Part shown: positions 7,391-16,914 of the stretch, piece after piece | Layout of the letters: every line of letters begins with the position of its first letter | Position numbering within the stretch: position 1 is the first letter of the stretch | Source of the DNA: Sphingomicrobium astaxanthinifaciens | GTDB lineage: Bacteria > Pseudomonadota > Alphaproteobacteria > Sphingomonadales > Sphingomonadaceae | DNA length: 64,000 nt | NCBI RefSeq assembly: GCF_022865105.1 | Contig: NZ_JAKNYM010000001.1 | Span: 186,001 to 250,000, forward strand | Direction: 5' to 3' | Notes under the pieces: model-generated | Database searches by the model: none | The model's input: the letters and a program-made list of their open reading frames with translations, nothing else | Told to the model about the DNA's origin: nothing | Translations under genes and position numbers: made by a program

Positions 7391-8209
7391 ATGACTGTCG
7401 TAAACGCTGTTGGTCACACCCCTAGAAGCGCTGCCGCCCTCCGGGCCATTGCAGATGCTGCTCGCGCGACTGGCGTAGACTTCGACTATCTCTACGCGCA
7501 GGCAAAAATGGAGTCTGGCCTCGACCCCTCTGCAAAGGCCAGCACGTCTAACGCCGCCGGGCTGTTCCAATTCATTCCCTCGACCTGGCAGACCCTCGTG
7601 GCTCGTTATGGCAATCGACACGGCTTGTCGTCCGATAGTGGCCAACATCTCTCTGCAAGGTTCAATCCTCATTCCGCAGCGCTGATGGCCGCCGAACTCG
7701 CGAACGAAAACGGTTCGCTACTGGAAAAATCGTTCGGTCGGTCGCCGACGGCAACTGAACTATATGTCGCCCACTTCCTCGGAGCGAGCGATGCGCAAAC
7801 TTTTTTCCACTCTTTGAATGAACACCCCGACCAAAACGCCACGTCGTTGCTCCCCCGCGCGGCGCAAGCCAATCCGGCAATCTTCCTTGAAGCCGGGCGA
7901 GAGCGTTCGGTCGGTGAGGTTTTTGAATTAATCGACGGAAGGATGTCGAGGGCGCTCTCGTCCAACGACTTGAAGTTGAAAACGGACTACATTTCGAGTG
8001 CCGCGGTACCGTCGCAACATCACTATTCAATTTCCGGTCAGCCGATGAACGTTAGTCGGCTGCCGGGCCTAAGAGTGATGGCACCCTCTCCCGACATTCC
8101 ATCGATGGCGGCTACGATTTCGCAGACCTTTGGAAGCCAACGCGGAAACGAGACTTCGTCGAGCTTGGTTAAAAAGGCCTATGCAAAGTTTGAGGCATTT
8201 GGCTTGTGA
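7391..8209 (+). CDS. Flagellum-associated lytic transglycosylase (SLT domain)
   Basis: This enzyme would cleave peptidoglycan to let the rod pass. The N-terminal half is an SLT goose-lysozyme-like domain: catalytic Glu in AKMESGLDP (about residue 41), then SNAAGLFQFIPSTW and a later E-L-Y-V-A-H-F-L-G segment. No Sec signal is visible, so export through the flagellar apparatus is plausible, as for FlgJ-type enzymes. The last 100 residues match nothing I recognise. The stop overlaps the flhA GTG. Confidence 0.87.
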   Translation: MTVVNAVGHTPRSAAALRAIADAARATGVDFDYLYAQAKMESGLDPSAKASTSNAAGLFQFIPSTWQTLVARYGNRHGLSSDSGQHLSARFNPHSAALMAAELANENGSLLEKSFGRSPTATELYVAHFLGASDAQTFFHSLNEHPDQNATSLLPRAAQANPAIFLEAGRERSVGEVFELIDGRMSRALSSNDLKLKTDYISSAAVPSQHHYSISGQPMNVSRLPGLRVMAPSPDIPSMAATISQTFGSQRGNETSSSLVKKAYAKFEAFGL

Positions 8210-10338
8210 GACAGAGCCCTCTCTTCTCCTCCGCCATGCTGCTCCCCGCGGGCATCCTGACGATCATCTTCTTGATGGTCGTTCCAATGCCGGCGATCTT
8301 TCTCGATATTTTTTTCGTGGTGAACATCGCGCTTTCTGTCGCCGTGCTCATGGCAGCAATGAATGCCGAGAAGCCGCTCGATTTCTCCGCCTTCCCTACG
8401 GTGCTGCTGTTCGCAACGCTGCTGCGGCTGGCTCTAAATGTCGCCTCGACGCGCATTGTCCTTCTTAAGGGACATGAGGGTGAAGCTGCGGCAGGTATGG
8501 TCATCGAGGCCTTTGGCGCATTTCTAATCGGCGGCGACTTTGCTGTCGGGCTTTTCGTCTTCCTCATTCTCATGATCATCAATTTGGTGGTGGTCACCAA
8601 GGGCGCCGGTCGCGTTTCAGAAGTGTCGGCCCGATTCACCCTCGACGCGCTGCCAGGCAAACAAATGGCGATCGACGCGGATCTTGCGGCCGGTCTCGTC
8701 ACATCAGAAGAAGCCAAGGCACGGCGCCGCGAAGTAGCCACCGAAGCAGACTTTTACGGCTCGATGGATGGTGCCAGCAAGTTCGTGAAGGGTGACGCTA
8801 TCGCGGCGCTCTTGATCCTCGCCATCAACGTCATCGCTGGCTTCACGATGGGCATGGCTAGCCATGACCTCACGTTCAGCGAAGCCGGCGAGCGTTATGT
8901 AACCCTTGCCGTGGGGGATGCGCTGGTCGCCTCGATCCCCGCTTTGCTGCTTTCGATTGCTGCTGCCGTGATTGTTACCCGCGTGTCGGATAGTCGTAAC
9001 CTTACGGGCCAAATCGGGGGACAGTTTGCGGACGCTCGTATCTGGCTTCCGGTCGGCCTCATTCTCGGAATCCTCGGCCTGATTCCGGCCATGCCTCAAT
9101 CGATCTTCCTTCCTATGGCAGGAGCCGCTCTGGGGATCTGGTTCTTACTCGACAAGAAAGCCCGGTCGAAGCCAACCGACGAGAAGCCCGCTGAAGCCGA
9201 GCGCGATCCCTCGGAGATCTTGGTAGCCGACATTTCCGAGACCGCTCTCGTCACAGTGGAGCTCGGTTTCGGCCTCGTGCATCTGGCCGATCAGAAGAAA
9301 GGTGCTCCGCTCGCTTCCCGTCTAACTGGGCTTCGCAAGCAGCTCTGTGCCCAGCTGGGGTTCGTGATCCCCCAGTTCCGTATCAGGGACACCTTTGACT
9401 TGGGGCCGAGTGATTACCGGATTACCCTTGGCGGGGTTGCCCTTGGCCAAGCGCAGCTACGCGCAAACAGGCTCCTAGCCATCAATACGGGCGAGGCCGC
9501 CAACGATCATGGCATTCCAGGGGAGCCGACCACGGATCCAAGTTTCAATTGCCCTGCGCTCTGGATCGACCCATCGCAGCGTGACAGTGCAGTTGCTGAA
9601 GGGTTCCTAGTTGTCGATGCCGAGACTGTTCTCAGCACTCATCTGAAGGAACTGATCGCCGAGCGCCCCGCCGCGCTCCTGGGGCCAGACCAAGTTCGCG
9701 AATTGCTCGATGAAATTCGAGTTCGGAACGAGCATCTGGTCGACACTCTCACTCCGGCCCCGCTGACATTGGCGGCGCTCACGCATGTCCTGCGCGATCT
9801 TCTTTCGGATGGCTTCACCCTCGCCCATCCGTTGCCGATCTTGATGAGCCTTTCGCAAGCAGCTCAAAAGACTACAGATCATGTTACGCTGATCGACCTG
9901 GTCCGCGCTGACCTGGGCTCCATGCTGGTGGGGCAAATCTGCGGCCCATACGAAAAGCTCCCCGTGATCACGCTCGCTGCAGAGCTGGAACGCATGGTTG
10001 CCGAGGGACCGCGAGACCCGGCTAACGGAAAATTGCTTCTCGCGCCGGAATTGGCGGGAGCCATCGGCGATGAAATCGCGGAGATCGTCGCGAGCCGGGA
10101 TGCAGCTCACCCCTCCCCTGCGTTGATTGTGCAGCCCGCCGTGCGGCGCGCCCTCGCCGAACTACTCAAACTTCGCTGCCCTCAAGGTCGCGTAATCTCG
10201 ATCAACGAGTTGCCTCAAAGCCAACCGATCGATGTCATCGCCGTGGTTGGACAGCAAAACGAGGTGCAGACGCCTCCCATGATCGCAGCGCCTCAAACAC
10301 CTGCAAACGAGCCCAGTACCCGGAAGGAAGTGGTATGA
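8206..10338 (+). CDS. flhA: Flagellar type III export gate protein FlhA
   Basis: FlhA is the main membrane component of the flagellar export gate. The 710-residue protein has about eight N-terminal helices, the FHIPEP-family signature R-V-S-E-V-S-A-R-F-T-L-D-A-L-P-G-K-Q-M (about 136-154), the KFVKGDAIA segment with its conserved Asp near residue 190, and a long cytoplasmic domain from about 330. The GTG at 8206 overlaps the previous stop; ATG at 8236 is possible. The fliA start overlaps its end by four bases. Confidence 0.97.
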   Translation: MRQSPLFSSAMLLPAGILTIIFLMVVPMPAIFLDIFFVVNIALSVAVLMAAMNAEKPLDFSAFPTVLLFATLLRLALNVASTRIVLLKGHEGEAAAGMVIEAFGAFLIGGDFAVGLFVFLILMIINLVVVTKGAGRVSEVSARFTLDALPGKQMAIDADLAAGLVTSEEAKARRREVATEADFYGSMDGASKFVKGDAIAALLILAINVIAGFTMGMASHDLTFSEAGERYVTLAVGDALVASIPALLLSIAAAVIVTRVSDSRNLTGQIGGQFADARIWLPVGLILGILGLIPAMPQSIFLPMAGAALGIWFLLDKKARSKPTDEKPAEAERDPSEILVADISETALVTVELGFGLVHLADQKKGAPLASRLTGLRKQLCAQLGFVIPQFRIRDTFDLGPSDYRITLGGVALGQAQLRANRLLAINTGEAANDHGIPGEPTTDPSFNCPALWIDPSQRDSAVAEGFLVVDAETVLSTHLKELIAERPAALLGPDQVRELLDEIRVRNEHLVDTLTPAPLTLAALTHVLRDLLSDGFTLAHPLPILMSLSQAAQKTTDHVTLIDLVRADLGSMLVGQICGPYEKLPVITLAAELERMVAEGPRDPANGKLLLAPELAGAIGDEIAEIVASRDAAHPSPALIVQPAVRRALAELLKLRCPQGRVISINELPQSQPIDVIAVVGQQNEVQTPPMIAAPQTPANEPSTRKEVV

Positions 10339-11048
10339 CCTTCTCTTACACCCGCTTTGCCGCCGCACGCGCCTATCAGGACGATGCCGGTGAGAAGGTT
10401 GCCCGGTACCTCCCACTGGTACGAAAGTATGCTTGGCAGTTTAGTTCTTCAGCATCGTCCAGTTTCGACATGGATGATCTGATGCAGGCCGGACTGGTGG
10501 CTCTGACCGAATGCGTGCAACGGCACTCAAATGACAGCGAGGATGGTTTCGCGGCATACGTAAAAATGCGGGTCCGAGGAGCCATGGTCGACCTGATGCG
10601 AGCCTCCTCGACGATCAGCCGGACGACACGATCCCGGTCCAAAGCTCTTTATGAGCACCAAGACCGGCTTCGTCAGGAACTCGGCCGTGAACCCACCTCC
10701 CCCGAGCTCAGTAAATCATTGGGTATTTCGCTCGACGAGCTTTTTGAGCTCCGCGCCAATCTCGCCGCAGGACAAGTTGACCCGATCGACGAGAACTATT
10801 GCGACACGGATTTACAATTCCAGTCAGATATCGCCGATCCCGAAAGCGAAGTATTGGCCGGGGACGCGAAAGAAGCGCTCACCGAGGCGATCACCGGGCT
10901 ACCCGAGCGACTGCAACTCGTGGTCCAGCTCTATTTTGTCGAAGAGATGAATTTGAACGAGATCGCAGAGATCCTTGAAGTGAGCGTTCCACGCGTCCAC
11001 CAGCTCAAGGCAAAGGCTCTCAAGACCCTCCGCGAGCGGTTCGACTGA
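10335..11048 (+). CDS. fliA: Flagellar sigma factor FliA (sigma-28)
   Basis: FliA directs RNA polymerase to late flagellar genes. The 237-residue product has region 2 (PLVRKYAWQF, then DMDDLMQAGLVALTE and the KMRVRGAMVDLMR block), region 3 (QELGREPTSPELSKSLGIS), and region 4 helix-turn-helix (LNEIAEILEVSVPRVHQLKA). It overlaps flhA as ATGA. No flhF or fleN lies between flhA and fliA, unlike in many gammaproteobacteria. Confidence 0.96.
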   Translation: MTFSYTRFAAARAYQDDAGEKVARYLPLVRKYAWQFSSSASSSFDMDDLMQAGLVALTECVQRHSNDSEDGFAAYVKMRVRGAMVDLMRASSTISRTTRSRSKALYEHQDRLRQELGREPTSPELSKSLGISLDELFELRANLAAGQVDPIDENYCDTDLQFQSDIADPESEVLAGDAKEALTEAITGLPERLQLVVQLYFVEEMNLNEIAEILEVSVPRVHQLKAKALKTLRERFD

Positions 11049-11154
11049 AGCGGCCTCGCTTTGTCCCACTATCGAACAACCACGTGTTTTTACGGGCCTT
11101 GTCTCTTGCCCGTGCCCCGGTTTAGCGACGCGCACAAATAACCGGGGATAGAGA

Positions 11155-11607
11155 ATGGATCATCAAGAGGGGCCTTGGCTGGCACAGGCCAATGAATCGC
11201 TTCATGCCGCGACCGAAATTAGCGAATGGCACACGGCATGCTTGGAATTGGCGAACGGATGTCGCCAAGAATCTCAAGGCGACGAGACACGTCAATTTCA
11301 TCGCTTGTGCGAGCTTGCATCTCAGAGGGAAAGGCTGTTCGGGCCACACCCTTTCGCCATTCAATACCAAGATGACATTCGTGGGATCATTTCCAGCCCG
11401 GGAGAGATCGTAAGCTTTTTGCTCAAAAAGCTAGAGAGCTATTCCGGCTACATGATTTCGAAAGCTCTTCATGGCGACGCCCATGTGTCGATTGCGCCAG
11501 TAGGCCCGGCAAAGGAAACGCATTTTGCGGCGCCCACCTTAAGCTTGGCGCTTATTGGAGCGTGCGGGCTGATTTTGGGCGAACGGGCGGCCGAACCGGC
11601 GGTTTAG
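11155..11607 (+). CDS. Protein of unknown function beside the flagellar block
   Basis: I do not recognise this 150-residue protein. It is mostly polar and helical, with three cysteines in the first 70 residues (HTACLEL, ANGCRQE, HRLCELA). One hydrophobic stretch near the C-terminus (LSLALIGACGLILG) could be a membrane anchor. A G-rich sequence about six bases before the ATG may serve as ribosome-binding site. It follows fliA in the same direction by about 105 bp, and its last four bases overlap the convergent LuxR-type gene, so it may be a flagellar accessory gene. Confidence 0.6.
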   Translation: MDHQEGPWLAQANESLHAATEISEWHTACLELANGCRQESQGDETRQFHRLCELASQRERLFGPHPFAIQYQDDIRGIISSPGEIVSFLLKKLESYSGYMISKALHGDAHVSIAPVGPAKETHFAAPTLSLALIGACGLILGERAAEPAV

Positions 11608-12212
11608 GTTCCAGAGGCTTTCCACGCGAGCTTTGCCGCCTGGATCGCATTCTTTGCGCCGACCTTCCCGAGCATATTACCGCGGTGAATTTCCACCGTC
11701 CGGTAGCTAATTCCAAGCTGCAGGGCGATTTCCTTGCTCGATAGCCCCTCAGAGATACCCCTCAGCACCTCTCTTTCTCGATTGCTCAAAGAATTGATCC
11801 TGGAACGTGCGCTTCCGACGTCTTTCATTTGAGCTAGGTGCGGTTCGCTGATGGACAAAAGTGCCTTCAGAGTCCTCGCAAGCCCTTCGCCGCTAGAGGG
11901 CCACGTAACAAAACCCGCCGCGCCCATTCGAATGAGGTCAGAAATCGCCTCGATCGACTGATGGTCAAATAGCACAAAGACGGGAAGAACTTGTTCGTGG
12001 GCGGCGGCCTCCTTCAGAGCAGCGACGGCCTCTTCCTCCCCATTGCCGATCAAGATGCAACCCGATTGCGGCCAACAGCCCAGCAACTCCCGGAGATTTT
12101 CCAAGGGCTGCGGCACGAGGTCCGAATTAATGAGTGAACGACAGATTTCCGTTCTACGATCGAAACATTGATCGACCACGAACACCTGAGAAATTTTCTG
12201 ATTGTGGACCAT
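11604..12212 (-). CDS. LuxR/FixJ-type transcriptional regulator with a degenerate receiver domain
   Basis: A DNA-binding regulator. The C-terminal LuxR HTH is intact: SLSNREREVLRGISEGLSSK, then EIALQLGISYRTVEIHRGNM. The N-terminal 120 residues have receiver-like spacing (VFVVDQ, PVFVLFDHQS, GAAGFVTWPS). However, the phosphoacceptor position reads GCILIGNGE with no Asp, and the conserved Lys before the last Pro is Trp. It therefore probably does not accept phosphate by the usual chemistry. It lies between the flagellar and pilus genes and could control either; 187 bp separate it from the pilus chaperone gene upstream. Confidence 0.85.
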   Translation of the reverse strand: MVHNQKISQVFVVDQCFDRRTEICRSLINSDLVPQPLENLRELLGCWPQSGCILIGNGEEEAVAALKEAAAHEQVLPVFVLFDHQSIEAISDLIRMGAAGFVTWPSSGEGLARTLKALLSISEPHLAQMKDVGSARSRINSLSNREREVLRGISEGLSSKEIALQLGISYRTVEIHRGNMLGKVGAKNAIQAAKLAWKASGT

Positions 12213-12399
12213 CGATCACCACTTGAGCCAAAAATTTAACCTGACCGAGCAAGATCGATGTAGCAAAATGCCCCTTTAGGATCAATAATTTATGAGATGG
12301 TGGCGGAACTTTTTTAACGAGATAAAGCAGCATTAAGCCGTTAAATAAAAATTTAATGCGAGCCGCGGAATTGACGTTACGGAAACCTAGATCCTCGGT

Positions 12400-13095
12400 T
12401 CAGCCTTTAAATTCGATTTGCTGCACCCCGTCAGGATATTTAACGTTGAACCGAACGGGCTGATCGTTCTCGAGCTCAAAAATATGCGCCTGACCGGCGT
12501 AGAGTCGTTTGCCCGGCAGAGCGACGCAGTCGTCGCTTCCTTTCACAGCGCATTGCTCACCGCTGAGGATTTCGATGCTCGTGTTTCCATGATTGGAAAC
12601 ATGCAGCTTCCCGTCTTCAAAGTGCCCCTCGACCCGCCGCAAGGGATTTTCCGGGCGCACCAGCACAAGGACGTCATATCCCACCATGATGCGCAGCCCT
12701 GTAGCTTCGGGCTCGTCCGGAGCAGAGACCGGCCGCACGAGGACCCGAAAGACTTCTTCGCGCTCTTGGGCTGTGGTGAGAGCGACAATCCGGATAAGTT
12801 TACGCTGGCCCGGCTCCAGAATCATTTTGCTAGGTGATGCCAACAAGCCAAGCTCTTCGGGATTGGGGTTTACGATGCGCTCAGCGGATGCGCCAGGGTT
12901 AAGGATACGCGCCGGCTCGATCGAAACGAACATGCGCTCCGATCCCTCGTTCGACACTTCAATATCGTCCACCCGACGGCCATCATTAAACTCGACCACG
13001 AGCTTTTCGAGGAGGAGTTCGGCTTGGGCCGGCGTTGAAGCGAAGGCGACCAAGGCAGACGCCAAAATGAGGTTGGCGAAGCGCGTCACTCGCAT
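12400..13095 (-). CDS. Periplasmic pilus chaperone (alternate chaperone-usher family)
   Basis: A PapD-like chaperone that escorts pilus subunits to the usher. A Sec signal ends at T-P-A-Q-A. The mature protein is immunoglobulin-like, with V-E-F-N-D-G-R-R-V-D-D-I-E-V-S-N-E-G in the first strand pair and the L-E-P-G-Q-R-K-L-I-R-I turn typical of pilus chaperones. Two cysteines late in the protein (EQCAVKGSDDC) may form a disulfide. Its start overlaps the usher's 3' end by ten bases. Family assignment to the TcfB/CS1-like branch is inferred from the usher. Confidence 0.85.
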   Translation of the reverse strand: MRVTRFANLILASALVAFASTPAQAELLLEKLVVEFNDGRRVDDIEVSNEGSERMFVSIEPARILNPGASAERIVNPNPEELGLLASPSKMILEPGQRKLIRIVALTTAQEREEVFRVLVRPVSAPDEPEATGLRIMVGYDVLVLVRPENPLRRVEGHFEDGKLHVSNHGNTSIEILSGEQCAVKGSDDCVALPGKRLYAGQAHIFELENDQPVRFNVKYPDGVQQIEFKG

Positions 13096-15506
13096 ACTAG
13101 ATCTCCGACGTTCCTAAATGAAAATTGCGTGTCCATGGTGGGGGGCAACGGACAACTGACCGAAGCCTCCGGTCCCACCAAAAGGTTATTACGTCCAACG
13201 ACATCGATTTGGAAATATCCCTGAGCGTCGGATACGCTTATGTTATCACCACTCCGGATTACCTGGTCCTTAAGCACCTCGCCATCAGCGGACAGCAGAC
13301 GACCAAAAACCGTCGTAAGCTCGGCGCCTTCAAATTCCAAGGTAACCACGCCACCGGGAAACAGGGTCACCTTTTTCTCCGTTTCCGACAGATGAATTTG
13401 CCGACCGCCCCGCGGACGGAGCGAAATCTGATATTCTCGATAAGGCTCCAAAAAGGCAGAAAGCGGGCGACCCGGTTTAAGAATGCCAAAGCTTTGGCCA
13501 TCGAGATATATCTCGAACTCGGCGTCGTCTGGCGCATTCACGTCTATACTAACGGCCGCGGTAGCGAAGCTACTTCCAGCAAATAGGACAGCTTTGTCCG
13601 CAAGCCCGAGAGCCGAGCGGAACGAAGCCGAGTATTGGGTTTGTCCGCTATTGCCGCTCAGATTTTGGAGGATGCCCCCTTGAGCTGCAAATTCCTCTCC
13701 AATGAATTCGAACTCTGCACGGCTATCGAAGCCATAGGCTTCCTTCGTGAGCCCCAGCGTGCCTCTCAGATCGCCCGATCCGACCTGCCTCATGTGATCG
13801 AGCGCGATGTCCCCGAGGAATCCGCCGGTCTCTTCGAAGGAGCTCGCACCATTCCTGCTGTGTACAAATCGATGACCGCCAGAGGCGCTCAAAGAGGTTC
13901 TACCGAACGAACCTATAAAACGAATGCCTACATATGCCGACATTGTGCGGTTCGCTTCGAGCAAGCTTGTTGAAAGCCTCAGCGAGCCAGTTCTTCCGGC
14001 ATAAATGGGGTAGTCAAATGTCGCCCCGTAAACGACGCTTTTCTCGGTCGACGGAGACGAATAGGCTGAGCCGTGGAGCCTCAAGGCCCCTTTGCCGACC
14101 GCTGCACCAAGATTGAAATTCAATTGCGTGAAATTTCCCTGCAGCCTCTGGCGTTGCCTTTCCTCACCCGGAACCAGCGGCACCAAGTCTGCAATGGAAA
14201 GGGGAAGAACCCCCTCCCCTAGATCGTTCCGTCGTGCACTGAGATCGACCGAAATTCGCTTGGTCGGTTTGAAATTGACCCTAAGCGAACTTCCGGTCTC
14301 GCCGCGAGCGCCCCGCATCATTGTTCCGTTCACACGGAAGGCGTCGCTGATGTAGTAGGCCGAGATCTCACCAAGGGCAGTGCCATCGGCGATTAGAAAA
14401 CTCGCTCCCCCTGCAAGTGAATTGAGCGGACGATTGATAAGGGAAGCCGTGAGTATTGGCGTATCCAACTGGCCGACGCCCTTGAGGTTGTCTGTCGGCA
14501 AACCGGCAAAAATATGAAAGGAATTGCGTCCAACCGGCGGGAGGTCGCGATCCTTAACAAAGAAGCGCTGCTCCTCACGGACCTGCCCTGAAGCCCCGGT
14601 AATCGTGAGGACAAGTGTGTAAGCGCCCTGCGGGAAGTTTCTGGTGTCGATCTTTGAGTTACCGACGTCGAGAAACCCAGTCCAAAGAAGGCGTCCACTC
14701 TCGAAGACATCGACACGGGATCTCTCTGAGAGCGACACATCCAAAATGCTGCCGAACCGCGTCTCACGATCGACCCGCGTGTCCCATTGCGTTTGCGTAC
14801 CGACACCCAAGATACGGCGCCGTCCCACCGGGGTGATGGTGGGCGACCAGAACACTCCAGCCTGACTGCGCAAACCCTTGTGGTCGCCCTCGAAGAACGC
14901 CTCCTGAAGTACGAAATCATCGGTCGAGGAGACGCCAGCTACCGCGGTCGCCCGGACGTCGCCAAATGAACTTACGAGATCGGTCTGGAAATAATAGTCG
15001 AGATCGCCGTCATTACCGGCCACGGACCCGTCGAGGATGGCGGTCACTGAAGCCTTCTCGTGCGAAGGCATCAGGAACGGATCTTCCTGAGACTGAATTA
15101 ACGCGTTTTCTGCGACAAATGTGTCGAGGCGGAATTTGCCCTCATCCACTATGAAGGCAATGCTGTCGGTGCTCACGAAGCCGCATCGGTCATCCGATAG
15201 CCGTGAACAAACCTTGTCAAAATTGCTTTCAAACCAGCCGTGTAATTCGGATCGGAATTCTTCCTGCACCATGGGAAGGAGCGATTTGACAGTGTCAGGG
15301 TCCTCAAACCGTATTCTGCTACCCTCGATATAGACCGCTACGGCCCCAAGCGGGCGGCCACGATAATAAATATCAAGGACCACTACTCGAGGGGCATCGA
15401 GCTCTTCGAACCCGGGCGGCACCTGGGTTGGCTGGATCGCTTGCGCCTGGTTAGGAATGAGGATGGAAAGGCCGATCAGGCCTGCCGACCGGACTGGCAA
15501 ACTCAT
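13086..15506 (-). CDS. Outer-membrane pilus usher, TcfC/CS1-like
   Basis: The usher is the outer-membrane pore and assembly platform for the pilus. The 806-residue protein has a signal peptide ending near Q-A-Q-A and a first domain with R-V-V-V-L-D-I-Y-Y-R-G-R-P-L-G. A long beta-barrel region follows, then a C-terminal carboxypeptidase-like segment (GVVTLEFEGAELTTVFGRLL). The E-Q-R-F-F-V-K-D-R-D-L-P-P segment is typical of the TcfC E-set region. Two cysteines near residues 105-112 could form a disulfide. It sits between the small subunit and the chaperone in one leftward operon. Confidence 0.85.
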   Translation of the reverse strand: MSLPVRSAGLIGLSILIPNQAQAIQPTQVPPGFEELDAPRVVVLDIYYRGRPLGAVAVYIEGSRIRFEDPDTVKSLLPMVQEEFRSELHGWFESNFDKVCSRLSDDRCGFVSTDSIAFIVDEGKFRLDTFVAENALIQSQEDPFLMPSHEKASVTAILDGSVAGNDGDLDYYFQTDLVSSFGDVRATAVAGVSSTDDFVLQEAFFEGDHKGLRSQAGVFWSPTITPVGRRRILGVGTQTQWDTRVDRETRFGSILDVSLSERSRVDVFESGRLLWTGFLDVGNSKIDTRNFPQGAYTLVLTITGASGQVREEQRFFVKDRDLPPVGRNSFHIFAGLPTDNLKGVGQLDTPILTASLINRPLNSLAGGASFLIADGTALGEISAYYISDAFRVNGTMMRGARGETGSSLRVNFKPTKRISVDLSARRNDLGEGVLPLSIADLVPLVPGEERQRQRLQGNFTQLNFNLGAAVGKGALRLHGSAYSSPSTEKSVVYGATFDYPIYAGRTGSLRLSTSLLEANRTMSAYVGIRFIGSFGRTSLSASGGHRFVHSRNGASSFEETGGFLGDIALDHMRQVGSGDLRGTLGLTKEAYGFDSRAEFEFIGEEFAAQGGILQNLSGNSGQTQYSASFRSALGLADKAVLFAGSSFATAAVSIDVNAPDDAEFEIYLDGQSFGILKPGRPLSAFLEPYREYQISLRPRGGRQIHLSETEKKVTLFPGGVVTLEFEGAELTTVFGRLLSADGEVLKDQVIRSGDNISVSDAQGYFQIDVVGRNNLLVGPEASVSCPLPPTMDTQFSFRNVGDLVCE

Positions 15507-15508
15507 AT

Positions 15509-15988
15509 CTACTCAACTGCGACAACGACGCTCAACGTACCGGAATAGTCTCCGGCCGGAGCGGCTTTCAAGGCCGTGCTGCGCAGGCGAACAATAAGCG
15601 ACGCTGTAGAGGGAGATGACTTCTTACAATGCTTGTGGTCAGCCTCGCTGAACTGATTTCCCATCGGCACATTTGGTGAGAGCGTCGTGCCGCTCGACAC
15701 GCCACCAGCCTGAGCCCACTCCACTTCAAACGGAAGATCGGCTCCTGGGCCCGCAAGCGCAAAGGCTCCGTCTCCGGCTGAGCCATAAGCCATCACGCTG
15801 TATCGCGAGGTCGAACTGTACACGCACAGATCGAGTGACCGGACGGCATCGATGGCGGGGTTCGAGATCAGCCCAAAATTAAGATCCTGAAAACCGGAAG
15901 CTCGCCCCTTATTCTGGGCGTGGGCTGAGCCCTCTGTTACAAAACAAAGGGCCAGGGTGGTCAACGAAATGGTAAGAAACCTCATCAT
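15509..15988 (-). CDS. Minor pilus subunit / pilin-like protein
   Basis: A secreted 159-residue protein with a Sec signal ending A-H-A-Q. The mature part is beta-rich, with a cysteine pair (DLCVYSS and DHKHCKKS) and a C-terminal strand YSGTLSVVVAVE. That strand closely resembles the end of the larger subunit next door (YSGTLTLLVAPN), marking the two as related subunits. It is two bases from the usher. Role as tip or minor subunit is inferred from order and lower conservation. Confidence 0.8.
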   Translation of the reverse strand: MMRFLTISLTTLALCFVTEGSAHAQNKGRASGFQDLNFGLISNPAIDAVRSLDLCVYSSTSRYSVMAYGSAGDGAFALAGPGADLPFEVEWAQAGGVSSGTTLSPNVPMGNQFSEADHKHCKKSSPSTASLIVRLRSTALKAAPAGDYSGTLSVVVAVE

Positions 15989-16036
15989 TGTCCGCCCTGG
16001 CCCCCATGCAATGCACGTGTTACTTCACGCCAGTGT

Positions 16037-16582
16037 TTAGTTGGGCGCAACCAGAAGCGTCAACGTCCCCGAGTAAGTTACGCCCGCAGCCATCTTCTGA
16101 AGCTCACTGGGAGCAATCGAGATGCCAAGGCTCGCGGACTCATTCGCCATGCCGCCACAGGCCACGTTGTTGGCAGTGCTCGCCAGGCCAGTTTCGACCA
16201 CACCCGAGGTGAGAGCGGTACCCGACGTCTGCGCCGGAGCGTCGTTGAAAGCAACGGTATAAGCGATGTTGTCGGTGCCATCGGTGATCACGAAGCCATC
16301 CGCGGTCCCGGTAGCCGTGATGTTATAGGCACCGCCAGCATTGTTGCTATAAACGCAGACGTTCTGCCACTTATTCGCGGCGACACCCGGCTCGACATCG
16401 AGAAGCTCAACATCTTCAAGGCCACGAATGCTGACACGAGCCGGAACGCGCGCACTGACGAGCAGGCTTCCTTCGCTCTGAGCCGCAAATTGGCCCTGGA
16501 CAGGAGCGGCCATGGCAGCCGACGAAAATCCGGTGGCCGAAAACATGGCCGCCGAGAGCCCCACAAAAGCTTTTTTGAACAT
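16037..16582 (-). CDS. Major pilus subunit (pilin)
   Basis: First gene of the chaperone-usher operon and probably the shaft subunit. The ATG at 16582 (MFKKAFVG) is preferred: GGGGA lies seven bases upstream and a normal Sec signal ending A-M-A-A follows. The open frame extends 24 codons further but without signal-like sequence. The mature domain has cysteines in QNVCVYSNN and NNVACGGM and ends in the donor-strand-like YSGTLTLLVAPN. Confidence 0.83.
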   Translation of the reverse strand: MFKKAFVGLSAAMFSATGFSSAAMAAPVQGQFAAQSEGSLLVSARVPARVSIRGLEDVELLDVEPGVAANKWQNVCVYSNNAGGAYNITATGTADGFVITDGTDNIAYTVAFNDAPAQTSGTALTSGVVETGLASTANNVACGGMANESASLGISIAPSELQKMAAGVTYSGTLTLLVAPN

Positions 16583-16914
16583 CGTTTTCCCCAACGTTGT
16601 TTTATATGGAAAACCCTTAATGAAGCAACTGGGGTAAAGATTAGGTAAATCCATCTAATTATCGCCTTCGCGTTAAGCGCAATTAACCGAAGGTGTTATG
16701 GCTCTTGGGCCGAGAATGTCGGAAAAGCGCGTTTTATGCAGAGAGGCTCTTCGCGAGGTTGACGCCTGCCAATCCGAGTGCGCGCTGTGAGATCGTTGCC
16801 CCTCGCGCACCGGTCCAGCTCTCCTTTTCCCATCCATCGCGCACTAAATCTCAGTGCTCAGTGACCGTCCTTCTCTGCGAAGCCAATTTTACCTCGCAGG
16901 AAGCGGCAAACGAG
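16583..16914. other. Intergenic region upstream of the pilus operon
   Basis: About 330 bp between divergent genes. The part next to the pilin is AT-rich and must carry the pilus promoter on the minus strand, but I see no sigma-54 match and no clear palindrome. A rightward frame is open through this region but has no signal peptide or recognisable domain before 16915. Confidence 0.5.
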
